Assembly (NCBI RefSeq): GCF_016920785.2
Contig: NW_024609884.1
Location: 82,807,647-82,871,646 of the forward strand
DNA: 64,000 nucleotides
Direction: 5' to 3'
Source: Ixodes scapularis
Lineage: Eukaryota; Arthropoda; Arachnida; Ixodida; Ixodidae
The position numbers and the translations under genes were made by a program. Below are positions 33,501-45,500 of the stretch, one piece after another. The notes under the pieces were generated by a model, which saw only the letters and a program-made list of their open reading frames with translations, was not told the origin of the DNA and did no database searches. Numbering within the stretch: the stretch's first letter is position 1; every line of letters starts with the position of its first letter.

Positions 33501-36500
33501 ATCTCAGAAAAAGGGGGCATATCGGGATATTCGGTTGTGTGTTTAGTAGGGAAAAAGGTTGCGCATGATTGTAATTTTGGGTTTTCTGGGAGGTTGGGGC
33601 ACGTAGGTTGTGCTTGCACCACGAAAAAACAAACTTTATTGCTCCTTTAAATACATTAATGTTTATATAATAATGAAGTATTTTATACCTGCTAGCTGTA
33701 TGAGGGCAAAACGAAGGACAAGATATGCATGCTCAGCAAGCCAAGCTCGGATTAATTTCAGGTGTATGTTGCGGCTAGAAACGAAGGTTGGGTACGAATC
33801 ATTATTCTACTTAAAATTTATCGAGACACTGTGCAGCTTCTGGGTGCTGCGCTTAAGGCTGGAATCCAGATCTAGTGTTCAGATTCATATTTTCGGACAG
33901 TGAACTGAGCGATACAAAAATGTGTGTTCCATTTCTGCATCCAAAAGGGTCATTCTCTCGGAGATTAAACATTTAGGTTCATGGAAAGTTAATTTGGCAA
34001 CGTTCACTTTAGTTTACTATGTTATGTTATCAATAGGTAATTCATTTTTTTTTAAATACACAACCGTGCTCCTAGATGTTTATTTATATCGTTAGCGACA
34101 AATGTCGTCGAAGATACTCGAGATAAAATGAGCGATAACTATTTTACGGCTTTATATCTTTTATTTGCTTATCAGAGTGTATTTTGTTTTATTTTGCAAT
34201 ATTAATATTTGCAATAACATGCATAAAATGTATAGACTCAAATTTTGTGTCTAAATTAGAAAATATCCTTGCGAGGGCTGCTTCTTTTGAAAAAGCTTCT
34301 TGAAATGCCAGCTGGTCTGTTTGAAAAGTTCAACAGATTTTAAAACACAATATTTATTTATTTGGGAGCATGCCAACTTTTTGAGGAACAGTTTAGTATA
34401 CTTACACGAACCAAAAAATAAATTTATCATGCAAAATGATACAGTCAAAACATTTTCCGCATATTGAAGCATTCCTTTTTTTTCTGGATGGATGCAGGCA
34501 GCATGGACGGTATTGAGCCTTGCATTTCGTGCCTGTCATTAAAAAAATCTAGTTGGCCATGAAGTAGCATGATTATACTATATACTAAATAGCAATGGGA
34601 GATTCAATTTTTTTTTTTTTAGTTGATGCGACTGACCCGTGCTGCGATTTACTCAACACAACTGATCGTTACGCGACTGACCATTTTATAACTGTTATAT
34701 GACGGACCGTTACACGGTTGACAAGTCAGGCAAATTTATTTTTTATAAAAAATAAATTTACAGTTTAATTTTATATTTTTAACACCACAGGAGCGTATGT
34801 CTGCTTTGTCACTGCAAGTTATTTCTCATCAAGATATTATAAAAAATAGCGCATAAAAGATCTGTTATGCCACTGACACATCAAAAAGGTACACATTTAT
34901 TTCTATTTATTCATAAGCTAATGTTTTAAAACTGATGTCCACTATGGCTGAAAACGGGTTAAACAGTCTACATACTTACTAATTAAATATGCTTGGCAGA
35001 AGTTTTAAAATAAATTTGCATATCTTTCGTTATGCCACTTAAATTTATAAAAATATAAATCGTTTAGCAAATGACATAGGTATAAGAGTTTTTGAACCAA
35101 ACTTATAAAAGTTTATTTCTCTAAGACCAAAGTTCATGCCTCTTAATCTTGTGTGGTACTTAGCAGATTCAAAACAAATGCTGAAATCACTCAAAAGAGG
35201 CAATCTAAATAATTGTTTTCTAAAATCCTCTTTATGAGAATTTGCAAATATTTTTTTAGGATACCCTGATGGGGGAGGGGGGGGGGGGAGGGGGGAGGGG
35301 GGGGCTATGCTGTGCAAGCTATATATTAGGAATGATGGGAGAAAAATGTTTGAAAGTTCCTTGACAGTCACATGAATGTTTAATTTTTGGGAGAATGACT
35401 CAAAAAACTTCTTGCAGCATGCGAAAAAAAAAGAAGAAAAAAAAAAAAAGGCTAGCATAAAATTGTTGTGTCTTGACTTAGCCTTCCTGGTCTGTGAATT
35501 AAGGTTTCTGCTCAAGATCTGTTCCATTGAGCCAACAATGCATGCTTTCTTTAGAATTGAGCAATGAAATGTTGTCTGGTAGCTGTGGTAGTAAGTGGTT
35601 GTTTGTACCTGACGTGCGTGTCGAACCGTGAACTGATTGGTTGTCTGTCTGTTCTTAGGAAAAAGGAGATTGATGGCATTGTCATGGCACTCATCAGCGA
35701 ACAGGCCAAAGCAAAGCCGGAGCCAAAAGAGGAGAACGGGGATGCCGGCGGCAACACATCTGCTGGATCGTCCCATGACGATAACGACGTAAGTCTAACC
35801 CAAGGGTGGGCAATGAACCCTTTTCTGCGGTCGGTCTAGCCACCCTGCCCTGCCCTACATTACAAAAGAACAAGGTGGCCAGGTGGTGCAAGCTACTGCC
35901 CGATACAAAGGATCAGTACCATCCTAGCCATCTGGATCAACATTATTAGATCAAATCGGTTGTGGAGCTCTGCTCTAGAGGGTGTTCCTTTGAATGTCAC
36001 CTGTGAGATGGTGCAAGCTCAGCGTTGGATACATTATCTTCATCATCAATTGCCTTTGTCCTGGCATGGCTTTTGAATTATTTTGGCTTATATTTAGGGT
36101 GGCCATACTCCTCAGGGTTGCAAACGGGACATCTAGGGGAAGGGAAAAAAGGGGGTAGGGGGGTGGGGTGGAGGGTCAGAGCGAGATAGAATGAAAAAAG
36201 CTCTGTTACTATTCAGTTAAAAGTAAAAATGCACGTTTTTACGGGGCTTTTCGGTACCATAGTTGGAATACATAGGCACCTTTCTTTCCCATTCTGCAAA
36301 AGCTAAGCATGCCAAAGATAGTAATATAGAAAAATGCCCTGTACACGCTTGCATGCAAACAAAACTTATTGGCAAGTGGAGTCACAAAAAACTAAAAATC
36401 ATGCTCTATTGGAGATAGCATTTTTGTACTATGTTTATTCTAATGCGCTGTCACAAGTAATAATCTTTTTGTTTTCTTTCACTCGCCTGGTAGTAATTTG

Positions 36501-39500
36501 GCGAGTACTGTTGAATACCGCGCATCCGTCCATTCCACACTAAGCACTCATTCCCAAATTTGTAAAATCGGAAAATACGCACAGTGCATTGATATGCAAA
36601 ATTGATGACCAGTCAAGCACCCATCTCCCATTTTTTTCTCAATTATCTCTAAATTTTAATTGGGCGCTTGCCCAGTAAGTTCCCACGAAAACGGGTCATT
36701 TGACCCAAAATGACGGGATGGTAGAAATAACCTCTAAAACGAGACTGTCCCGACGAAAACGGGACATCTGGTCAACTTACTTATATTCGTGATAATCTAT
36801 AAAGCACGTTTGTTTCTGCCTTTTTTTTAATATATATTTGTTTTGTGGATCACTGTATAGGGGACAGAGATAAAGGCATGGTGCCGTACAAATAACATGG
36901 TTCTACGCTGTTGCTGTAGGTGATGAAACAGTTAAAATTCTCACCTAGTGAAATTACAAAAGGAAGTGGCTCCGTGCGTGCAAAAGTTGTGTCGTAGACC
37001 GAGACCTAAATAAGAAAAAAGCTGAATATGTTTGCTGTCTTTTGAAGCACAGAGCTGCTGATATGTGGTTTTTGTCTAACGTACAGCTAGCAGAAGGAAA
37101 TTTCCTGATATGCTGACAATGCCACTACTGAAAGATAAAGGTCAGAGGGGAGGGTATGTTTACAAATGGACACTTGAAATAAAGAAGGTATTTTTTTTTA
37201 GATAACATTGTTGGCCGTGGTGGACATCGGGTTATGAATGAAAAGTTAAAATTAGCTAATTACCTAAAATTAGATCATTCACTTTTTAAATACCTACCGT
37301 AACAGGCTGGCTGCCCATGCCCATTTCGGTTGCGGGCGGTCACTTTGAGTGGAACTTCGGTCGTTCTATTGTGTCTTAGTTTCGGTTTCTCTGTCTCCTC
37401 GTAGCCTAAATTATCCAGAAAATAGTGTGGAGCAGAACACAGCTTTCTGCCCATAGCTACGGCATATTTTAACGATTGACAACAAATCTCCAATTGGAAT
37501 GTGTGGGTTAGGCAAATATTTAAAAGGTTGGTTAGTGTGTATTAGGAAATTAATTTGCTCATTATTGCTACACTTGTACCCTGATGTCCACTATGGTTGA
37601 TAACATTATCCTAAACATCTTTATATCAAGTGCCTTTGTTTTAAATGTTTATTTTCACTCTTACTTGAAACACCCTGTATAGACCTTCCCAGCGGTAGTC
37701 TCGAACGAGGCGACTTACAGCGTGCGTCCCTGGTTTTGAGAATGTATGTCAATGTTGCCCGACTCCGCTGGGCTCTGGGTTTTTTCCTTACTGGACTGTG
37801 GTAGCCTGCGTAGATGCAATTCCGGACACTGCTGGTGACTAAATTGCTGCATTTTATTGTTTTTCATGAGTTCCATGGTGAATACAATTTCTCGAGGCTT
37901 TTGACAAAACATTCTGCAGTTTTTAGAGACAAAAACAAAGAACTAAGTACTGTTCTTGGGGAGTCCGTGTGTAACAAACTGAGAGGATAACTGCGAAGGA
38001 AAAAAAGTTTTTTTTTTAAGCAGCCTAATTGGGACAAGCGTGTCAAAAAACAAGATTTCCGCGAGAAGAAAAAATTTTACAGCAATATTTATTGCGTGAG
38101 ACTGATTTTAGTTTGCGGCTATTTCGTCCGTTTTAAATCGCACGCCACGAAGTTGGTGTTCCGTGACGTTTAGCGCCACTTGGCTGCTATACTTCTCATT
38201 GGCTAAGAGTTTGATTGACAGCTTAGATCTTGGTTGTTAAACCTTTGTTATATGTTGCAATTTCCTTTTGAGTGACATATTTTTACGTTTAAATAATCCA
38301 TGTAATGAGAGTTATTATTTTTTACAAAAGGTTTACAAGACGGGCACTTGCATTTGGATTCATACCATAACAAACAAAAGCTTCGCCATTCTTTCATTGC
38401 CGCCGATGTCTCTGTTCCTGCCTGTCTCACCTACCTCGACTAGTCGTTTCGCTGAAGTGATCAGTGTTTTGTGTTGACCCAGGTGCTTGAATGAGACTTC
38501 CTGAAGTGAAGTAGTGTGTGTTTAGCAGCTGTCACGAGTTTCAGTGATAGGAAGCAACGCGGGGTTTTGGCTTTCATAGCGCGGTACTTTCGTTTTCCTC
38601 TTTGCTTGCTTAACATGCTTTTTTTTTCTTCTTTTTTTCTTTTTTGTGGGGGGGGGGGGGGGGGGGGGGGGCTTGCGTGTGCAAATGCCGACTTTTCGGA
38701 GATGTCAGATGAGTGATCCTGACAGCGAGCCTTCCAGCACCCACGTCGCCCCGAAAGGAATGCTATTTGGCTGGAGGAAATCGGGCATTCGCGTAGCGAT
38801 AAACGTGCCCAGTTACGTTCTCGTCATATAGGAAGCGAGCATGCCGGCCGTGTCGCGGCGGTCGCCTATTGTTCGCCGCGACCTAGCGGTAGCCGCCGCA
38901 GGAGCATCGGGGGGCAATGGCGACGAACAGCACGTCAGACAGTGTCCCCGTCGTGATTACGAAGGAATTTAAGGCAGTTACGAATTCGGAAAGTTCCTTC
39001 GGTAGCCGGTGCCGTCGGCGCAGAATCATCGGGAAGTAATAGCAACGAACACCACAGAGGACAGAGGGCGATTACGAATCCGGAAAACTTCTTCGGTAGC
39101 CGGTGCAGAATCATCGGGGGGAAGCAATGGCGATGAGCAGCACAGTGGACAGTGTTCCCGGGGTGATTACGACGGGGTTTAAGGCGGTTACGAATCTAGA
39201 AAGCTTCTTCCGTGGTACCAGTATGAAGAAGGGAAAACTCCTTCGTGAATCTGGCCGCGTGTACGACGTGAAGGAGGTCCGTTTCGACAGACAAGTGGAT
39301 GTCACGGAGCGCCGTACTCCGCTAACAAAATTAAGCGTGCCCGCAAAAAAATGTAGTTGGCGTTGAGTGGACCGTGGTAATTATGTACGTTTATTTCTGA
39401 ATCAGCTTGACAATAACTGGGCGATTTTTTTCGCGCCGTTCCGCGATTCCCACTACTATCTTCCTGTAGGCTGATGGAAACATCCAAGTGTAGGCTTAGG

Positions 39501-42500
39501 TGGGCGACCGCACTCCGCTTCTCGATTCCGGTGAAGTATTTGCCGCATACTTTAGAGTTTGCCGTCGGTGTCGATGCGGTTCCATCGTCGCTAGAATAGA
39601 AAAAAGTTAATTGTATTATTCGTCAGCAGCTTAAACAAAGCGCGAACAGAAAGGTAAGAAACGCCACTAACCTGTATGGACGCACAAGTCGCACCTGCAG
39701 GTCGCGCAGTACTCCGCCTCGTACGGCCGTACGGCTTCGAAGGGACGATGTAGTACTTCCTGCCGTGTGCGATCTTCGACGTATTGTTGCAGCCGACCAC
39801 GCAGCAATTGTTGCCGCTTTCTTGGTGCGGAATAGCCATCTCAGAAATTACAACGCTAACCGGCTAACCCACTACAACGCACAACCAACGCAGCGACTGG
39901 CAGAAGCTCCCCGATGCGATGGACCCGTTTGCCGCTAGGGGCGCCCTGGTCGGGGCTTGAATTAGATGCGCACGGTTCCTATTGCTCTGGAGGCCGTCGA
40001 GATTCGCACCGGGTGCACCGAACGTCTGCGACTAGACACAGCTGTTACGTAAAAAACCTGGCACAGCCAGGTTATTATGTAATAGCTGTCCGCAGAAGCC
40101 TTCGGACATCCGAATTCTGCGTTAGCCGACAGATTTTTTTCTTCGGCTTCCAAACCATCTTACGTAAAGTTGTTTGAATGAATGTGTACTGTTATCATAA
40201 ATCTTGGCTTGTGATTGCGACTTTGTAGATCATCTTATTCGTTTTGCTGGAGAGACGCAAACGATGGGCATAACAAAATCGGTTGCATATCCGCCTACCT
40301 TGCAAAAGCACTTCCCCAGTCACCTTGCGAAAAGCGCGAAACACGGGAGTCCGCACTGTCCCGATTTCCGAGTCTTTTACCTGCTTTAGAGCAGTTTGTA
40401 CCTGCTGGCTGCTAGTACGTATGTCTACTGAAACTGCAACTTGAAACTAGGGGCAGTGCCAGAGACCAAAGAGACAAAGCTCGGAAAGCTTGCTCGCCCT
40501 CCCCAATTTCTGAACTCTCGAGGGATTGTACCGTAATAAATGCAAAGCGCCTCTTTCCCCCCCCCCCCCCCCCCCCTCCTTTCTCCCCCCCAAAAAAGCA
40601 CTATGTTCACTACGTAAAAAATGGTCTCCCACCCCTGCCCGTTTCGATCTGGATGAGCATCGTACCGGCGTGCGGACGTGTATCACCACTGCGTGGTGCA
40701 CGTTAAAGAGCCCCAGGCTAGCGGTTGTACCGTGCTGGCTAAATTGCTCATCTACAGCTGAGGCACCAGACACCCACTGAGGCAGACTAACTTCCGGCTG
40801 TATAAACATACACACAACAATTTTTTTTTTTTTAAATGGTCTAACTGTATGCATCTGTGGGCAGGTAAGAAATCTTGCCCTAATTTATTCAAACCGCACG
40901 ATGAGCGCAACACGTCGCTGTGCAAACGCAGTCCAACAACACGAAGCATAAAAACGGCAGATTTAGGACAACAATTCGCAGTCCATTGTTCAATTAAAAT
41001 GACGTAATTTTGTTGAAAACGCCCGCAGCTTTTTACTCACGGTATGCGTCGGGGAATCTTCCACATTTTAAAATGGAACGAAGGCTTACTTTTTAAAAAC
41101 GCTCGCTGCGTCCTCCTGGACCAGTTTCACTGGATCAGCTGATATCGACGGGACTGAACCCGTTGAACCTCAACCTCGCAACAACCAATCTGCGCTCCGT
41201 GTTAGTGTGGGTGTTTACTTCCAACCACTGCACCACACACACCACAAACGTTTCAGTTCTTTGTCGCATCGCCGTGTTGCACCAAACAGAACGAGATCGC
41301 CGAAGTCAACGCAGCGCTGTCATGAACGTTGGCTTGTGGTTGCGCACTCGTGCACCCTGTGACTCCCTTCGCTTTCAAACCACACACGACGATTACGAAT
41401 GATACTTTCCGTCTTCCGGGAACATCACAGGGGCACTTCTCTGGTCACGTCTTCGCTATGTGCTCGCCATAGAGATCATACATACTAACTCGCAAACCGC
41501 GCAGCTTCTTGTGTCCCGTTATGACCATAGTCCTGTCAGACCAAAACAATACCGGCGCCATGTTTAACATGCATTGTTGCCAGATCTTACCGGAAGTCGA
41601 GACGCCGCGTCGTTCAACTCTATTGCCAAGTCAACCCAAGAGCAAATCCAAGAGTGAGGGGCGGGGCATACTTCTCCTCTGTGGGGGTCGAAAGAGTGGG
41701 AGTTTCAAATGTGGAGAGGTTCTGACTCTGAGTAAACTATGCCCTGTGGCCGTAAATATTGCTAGAAAAAATTATTTTTTTCGCGGAACATTTGTTTTGT
41801 GAGATGCTTGTCCCAATTAGGCTGTTTAAAAAAACACTTTTTTTCTTTGCAGTTATCCTTTAACTCGTTGCTCTGCTCTACCCTCCTCGCCTTGGTGAAA
41901 CCGTTATCTTTGTGCTTTTCGTTGCATTTGACCACGTTTCATGCCTTTTTCTCTAAAGTGTCATCTGATGCTAACTTTTAATATCTACTTGCATGTCATC
42001 CTTATGTGCATAACGTTTGCAGTTAATTTTGTAGCCCGTTTTAGGCTGTTTTCACTGTTTGCATTCTGGACACTTGTAAGTATGAGGTACAAGAATCAGT
42101 GCTAGCACTGACACTCATTGAATATGTAGACCACTCTAAGGCAGCACGAGGGTTGAGAGGCCAGTTACTTATGACTGTTTTTTGGGTTCGCTCAGTGATA
42201 GTGGGCAAACATTTGCAATAAGAAGTGCAAAGTATATTTCTGATTGTGCATTTGGAAGGTGACAGAAATAGTCGGCGTAAGGAGAGAGTTACTATGTGTG
42301 TTTCCTGAAAGCTTTGCCCTCATAGCAAATTAAAAGGAATCGCTCTCAATAATGGGGGTGGGAAACTCATAGAGAAGTGGCTAACAAACTAAGGTGCATT
42401 TCGTCTGATCCCAGGAACGATGATCAAACAATTTATCTATTCACATTCTTAATAATTTTTACTGTATGCACATTAGCTTGATTGGTTTATTTTCTAACTT

Positions 42501-45500
42501 TAAAGGGGCCCTGCAATCATATTTAAGCGTCTACTTTTTTTGCGGTTTCCACGTCTATTGAGGTTCGGGCATGCCAGCGGGCACGGAGAGAGTAACTAAA
42601 TATCAGTGCGTCATATTTTAACCGGACGACGCAGAAACCTCCTCCACCTACGAGGGTGACCCGCGTTGCCGAAAGTGTGCAATATGGTGACGTCTTTGGT
42701 CTTGGGCTTACTACTGGTCAGAGCCGCTAAAAGCTTCTTTTTTTTAGTCGAGATACAAAATATAAGTGTCGCGAATTGTTTCAATTATGTATGAAAGTAG
42801 TTTTTGTTCAGTATTTTAGATCAGAAAAGAAACAAATCCAGTTTATAAAGTACGGAAACAAGAAAAGACCCGTGGACAAACCCGCCACCAAGCGGCCGAA
42901 AAAACGGCCCATACTAGAAAGGGCTAGTGGGATGAGGCTCTGACGAACGGCGAGCGTAGAAAGGTCCCGAATGTACGCGACGGCGCTGTGGTCGTATACC
43001 GGCTCAAGGATCCGACCGGTTCCGAGCGTTCCGAAGGCTTTTGGCGTGGGCTTGGCTGACGATTTGGCCATTTGGCAGTATGGCAGCGCGAAGTGGCTCC
43101 CGTTCTGAACTGATCTTTACCCCGTGTTTGCTGTCGTTTGTGGCCTATGAAGTGTTATGCCAAATTAGTCTTTAATCGTGCAGCAAATGCAATACGAGCC
43201 GCCCTGGCCGCCCGCTTCATACAGCCTATCCAACACATGCTTTAGTGGCGCCCTCTCGAGCTGTCAACATGGAGTGCGGCAGCCGTGAGCGCTCGATGAG
43301 CTCACTACTCCTCTTCTAGTTCACGGCCACTCTAGCCAGGACCTACGACGTCATGAAGGAGTTTATTTTTTGCAATTTTAATTTGCCTATAACTTTTAAA
43401 ATAAAGTGAAATTTGAGAAAAGAAAAGTTTCTTTAAGTTACTACGTTCAGTGCACTCAGGTTTGATGCAAATTAAAAACCAGTAAAAAAGTTGTTGCAGG
43501 GCCCCTTTAAGAAACTACTCCGCGCTTATAGATAGAATTATGAGAGCGTGTTAGTTAAACATCTAGCACAAAAGAGGACAAGGGACACAAAAAAGCTGTT
43601 TACAACTCCCTGTAACGTCTAATTAGAGTGCAGCTCTTGAGTAGGAGGAGGAGGGGAAGGTACAGAGAGGGGGCTATGCCCCTCCTCCTCTCCTGCTCGC
43701 CCCCATTTAGGGGAAAATTTTCCCCTAGATATAGCGGGGCAAATTTGCCGCTAGATTTAGCGGGGAAAATTTTCCGCTAGATTTAGCGGGGAAATTTACC
43801 CATCATGCATCCCGCGGTTACGCCGACGGCGACGCCGCTCTAGCCGGAAACGGGCACCTAAGAGCTGTGCTGTAAAACATGTCAGACATGCACAGCATTC
43901 AACTCGCAACAAGTTTATTCTCTCTTCCGGCGTGCAAAGCCGGTGTGATCTTGACAGCGCCCCTGCTGGCTGAAGGCCACGCTTATTTCTCTCCCCTTGA
44001 CCGATGCTCCCTATTTCCTTCTCGAGAAACCCTTCCTCCTTTCTGCTCAAATTAAGGGATTTGTAACTCACATTATTGACGCTTCTCTGTATGAGGAAGG
44101 CCTCGACCACCTCCCGTCCCAATTGGTTAGGGTGCTTTTTGATAGCCGCCGCTTCGTTAAAGATGGGGTTGCATCCCTCGCAGCTATTTACGTGCGCTTT
44201 TAGGGGTAGTTCCCCTGTTACTGAAAGCTTATCTTTGTGTTCTTTTAATCTATCGTTTAGGCACTGCCCCGTCCGCCCAATGTAAGTCTTGTCGCAAGAA
44301 AGTGGAACCGAGTATACTACCCTTTCTTCGCATTTTACAAATTTTTCTTTGTGTTTCTTTTTGCATTTATTCTCTACTCTATCTTCTTCATTAACTTTTT
44401 GTGTAATCTGACAACAGTTTTGTGATGTGGTGAGAGAGCCCGTGAGTGTATGAAATGGTAAGAAATTTCTTGTGTCTTTCCGTTTCCTTACTAATAGCCT
44501 AGAGGTGACCATTTTTCCTAGGTCTGTGGGGTACCTGCGCTCCTTAGTTGTAGGGCTTGGTTCTTTAGGATGTCCTCCTCATAGTGAGGACATGATTTTA
44601 TCAGTGATGATGAGATGACCGACTGAATAATTCCTTGTTTAACTGTCTTTGAATGAGCTTTTAAACAGAAGTAAAGGTTTATTTGTTCTTTGCTCGTAGA
44701 TCCAGCAGGTTTCTGTTTCTTTGCTTTTGAATTTTAGTTCTAGAAACTGTAGTCCTTCTTCGTTTTCTGTGTCCTCCGTGAAGTGTAAACCTAACGAATG
44801 CCTCTGAAAACATGATGTTACGCTTTTTTTTTCTGAATCTCACCTGTGTGCATGTGAGGTAATCATCTACGAAGCGAAAAATATAAAGGTTTCCAGAGTT
44901 CAACCAGCGAGTCATCTCTGATTTGACTGCCACATCCACGGCGCTCAAATAAAGATTGCTCAGAACAGGAGCCACCGCGGACCCAATGCACACACCGGTA
45001 GTTCGATTGTAGACATTGCCCTGGAACTCCGCGAGTAGTGACCGAAGGTACAACCTTAGTAGTTGTTAGAAAAATTCTAAGGATTATCCCTGCTTCCTTC
45101 TGAAATTTTACAAGTCCATGCTCAATGATCGCAGATTCTACTTTTTCAATTATAGTTTTAGTGTGATGCGAGAAGTACAAAGTTTCTTTGTCGAGTGAGA
45201 ACACTACCATCCGTTTGTGGTGAACCAAGTTTAAAGTCTCTAGGCAATCTCTAGAGTCACGGATTCTGAAGGGCTGAGAAACGTTCAGTGTGTCTAGTTG
45301 TTTTTGAAGGAATGTACAGTGAAACCCGTTTAGAACGAACCCCATGTACAGCGAATTATTGTCGATATCGAACTGACAAAAAATTTAAATAAAATTTCAT
45401 GTAAAAAGTACTTTTTATAGCGAACAACATATTGGCTATATCGAACTTTTACCCCGGGAAGGCTTCTAAAAACGCGCAAACAGTTGTCTTCTAGCCTGCC

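Larger units (their letters stand above)
27799..35658 (+). other. Intron 2 of the SWIB/DEK_C gene (7.9 kb)
   Basis: It holds the hAT-like copy at 29.4-29.9 kb, a LINE fragment with an inserted foldback (30.8-32.1 kb), a 0.66-kb foldback (32.35-33.0 kb) and AT-rich sequence. The stretches 27,980-29,370 and 33,660-35,250 show no gene or repeat boundary I can support. Around 34,620-34,730, CGACTGACC-like motifs recur irregularly. Confidence 0.7.
37986..41873. mobile_element. Possible 3.9-kb DNA element with related inverted ends
   Basis: The left AGGATAACTGCGAAGG and following AAGCAGCCTAATTGGGACAA are inverted at the right (TTGTCCCAATTAGGCTGTTT, then CTTTGCAGTTATCCTT). The similarity spans about 90 bp. 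It could be one element with internal cargo, or two independent copies of a short repeat facing each other. The twin foldbacks at 47.7-49.1 kb have similar-style ends (GCAAAGGAAAAAA). The interior holds the triplicated repeat and the zinc-finger-like exon described below. Confidence 0.4.

Noticed and set aside
33374..33650. Possible MITE with TTAAAG/CTTTAA ends and a CCCCTTTTTCTGCGATAGATCTCAGAAAAAGGGG-type inner hairpin
   Set aside because: The terminal similarity is only a few bases. A partial resemblance to 52,750-52,930 exists, but borders cannot be defined by eye.
35045..35776. 243-codon minus-strand open frame, the longest single frame apart from the LINE
   Set aside because: It is antisense to exon 3 of the SWIB/DEK_C gene and crosses G- and A-rich low-complexity sequence giving Phe- and Pro-rich tracts. 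It has no domain.
36099..36778. Possible element with GGGTGGCCA / TGGTCAAC ends
   Set aside because: Terminal pairing is imperfect and no target duplication is visible. It is noted only within the intron 3 entry.
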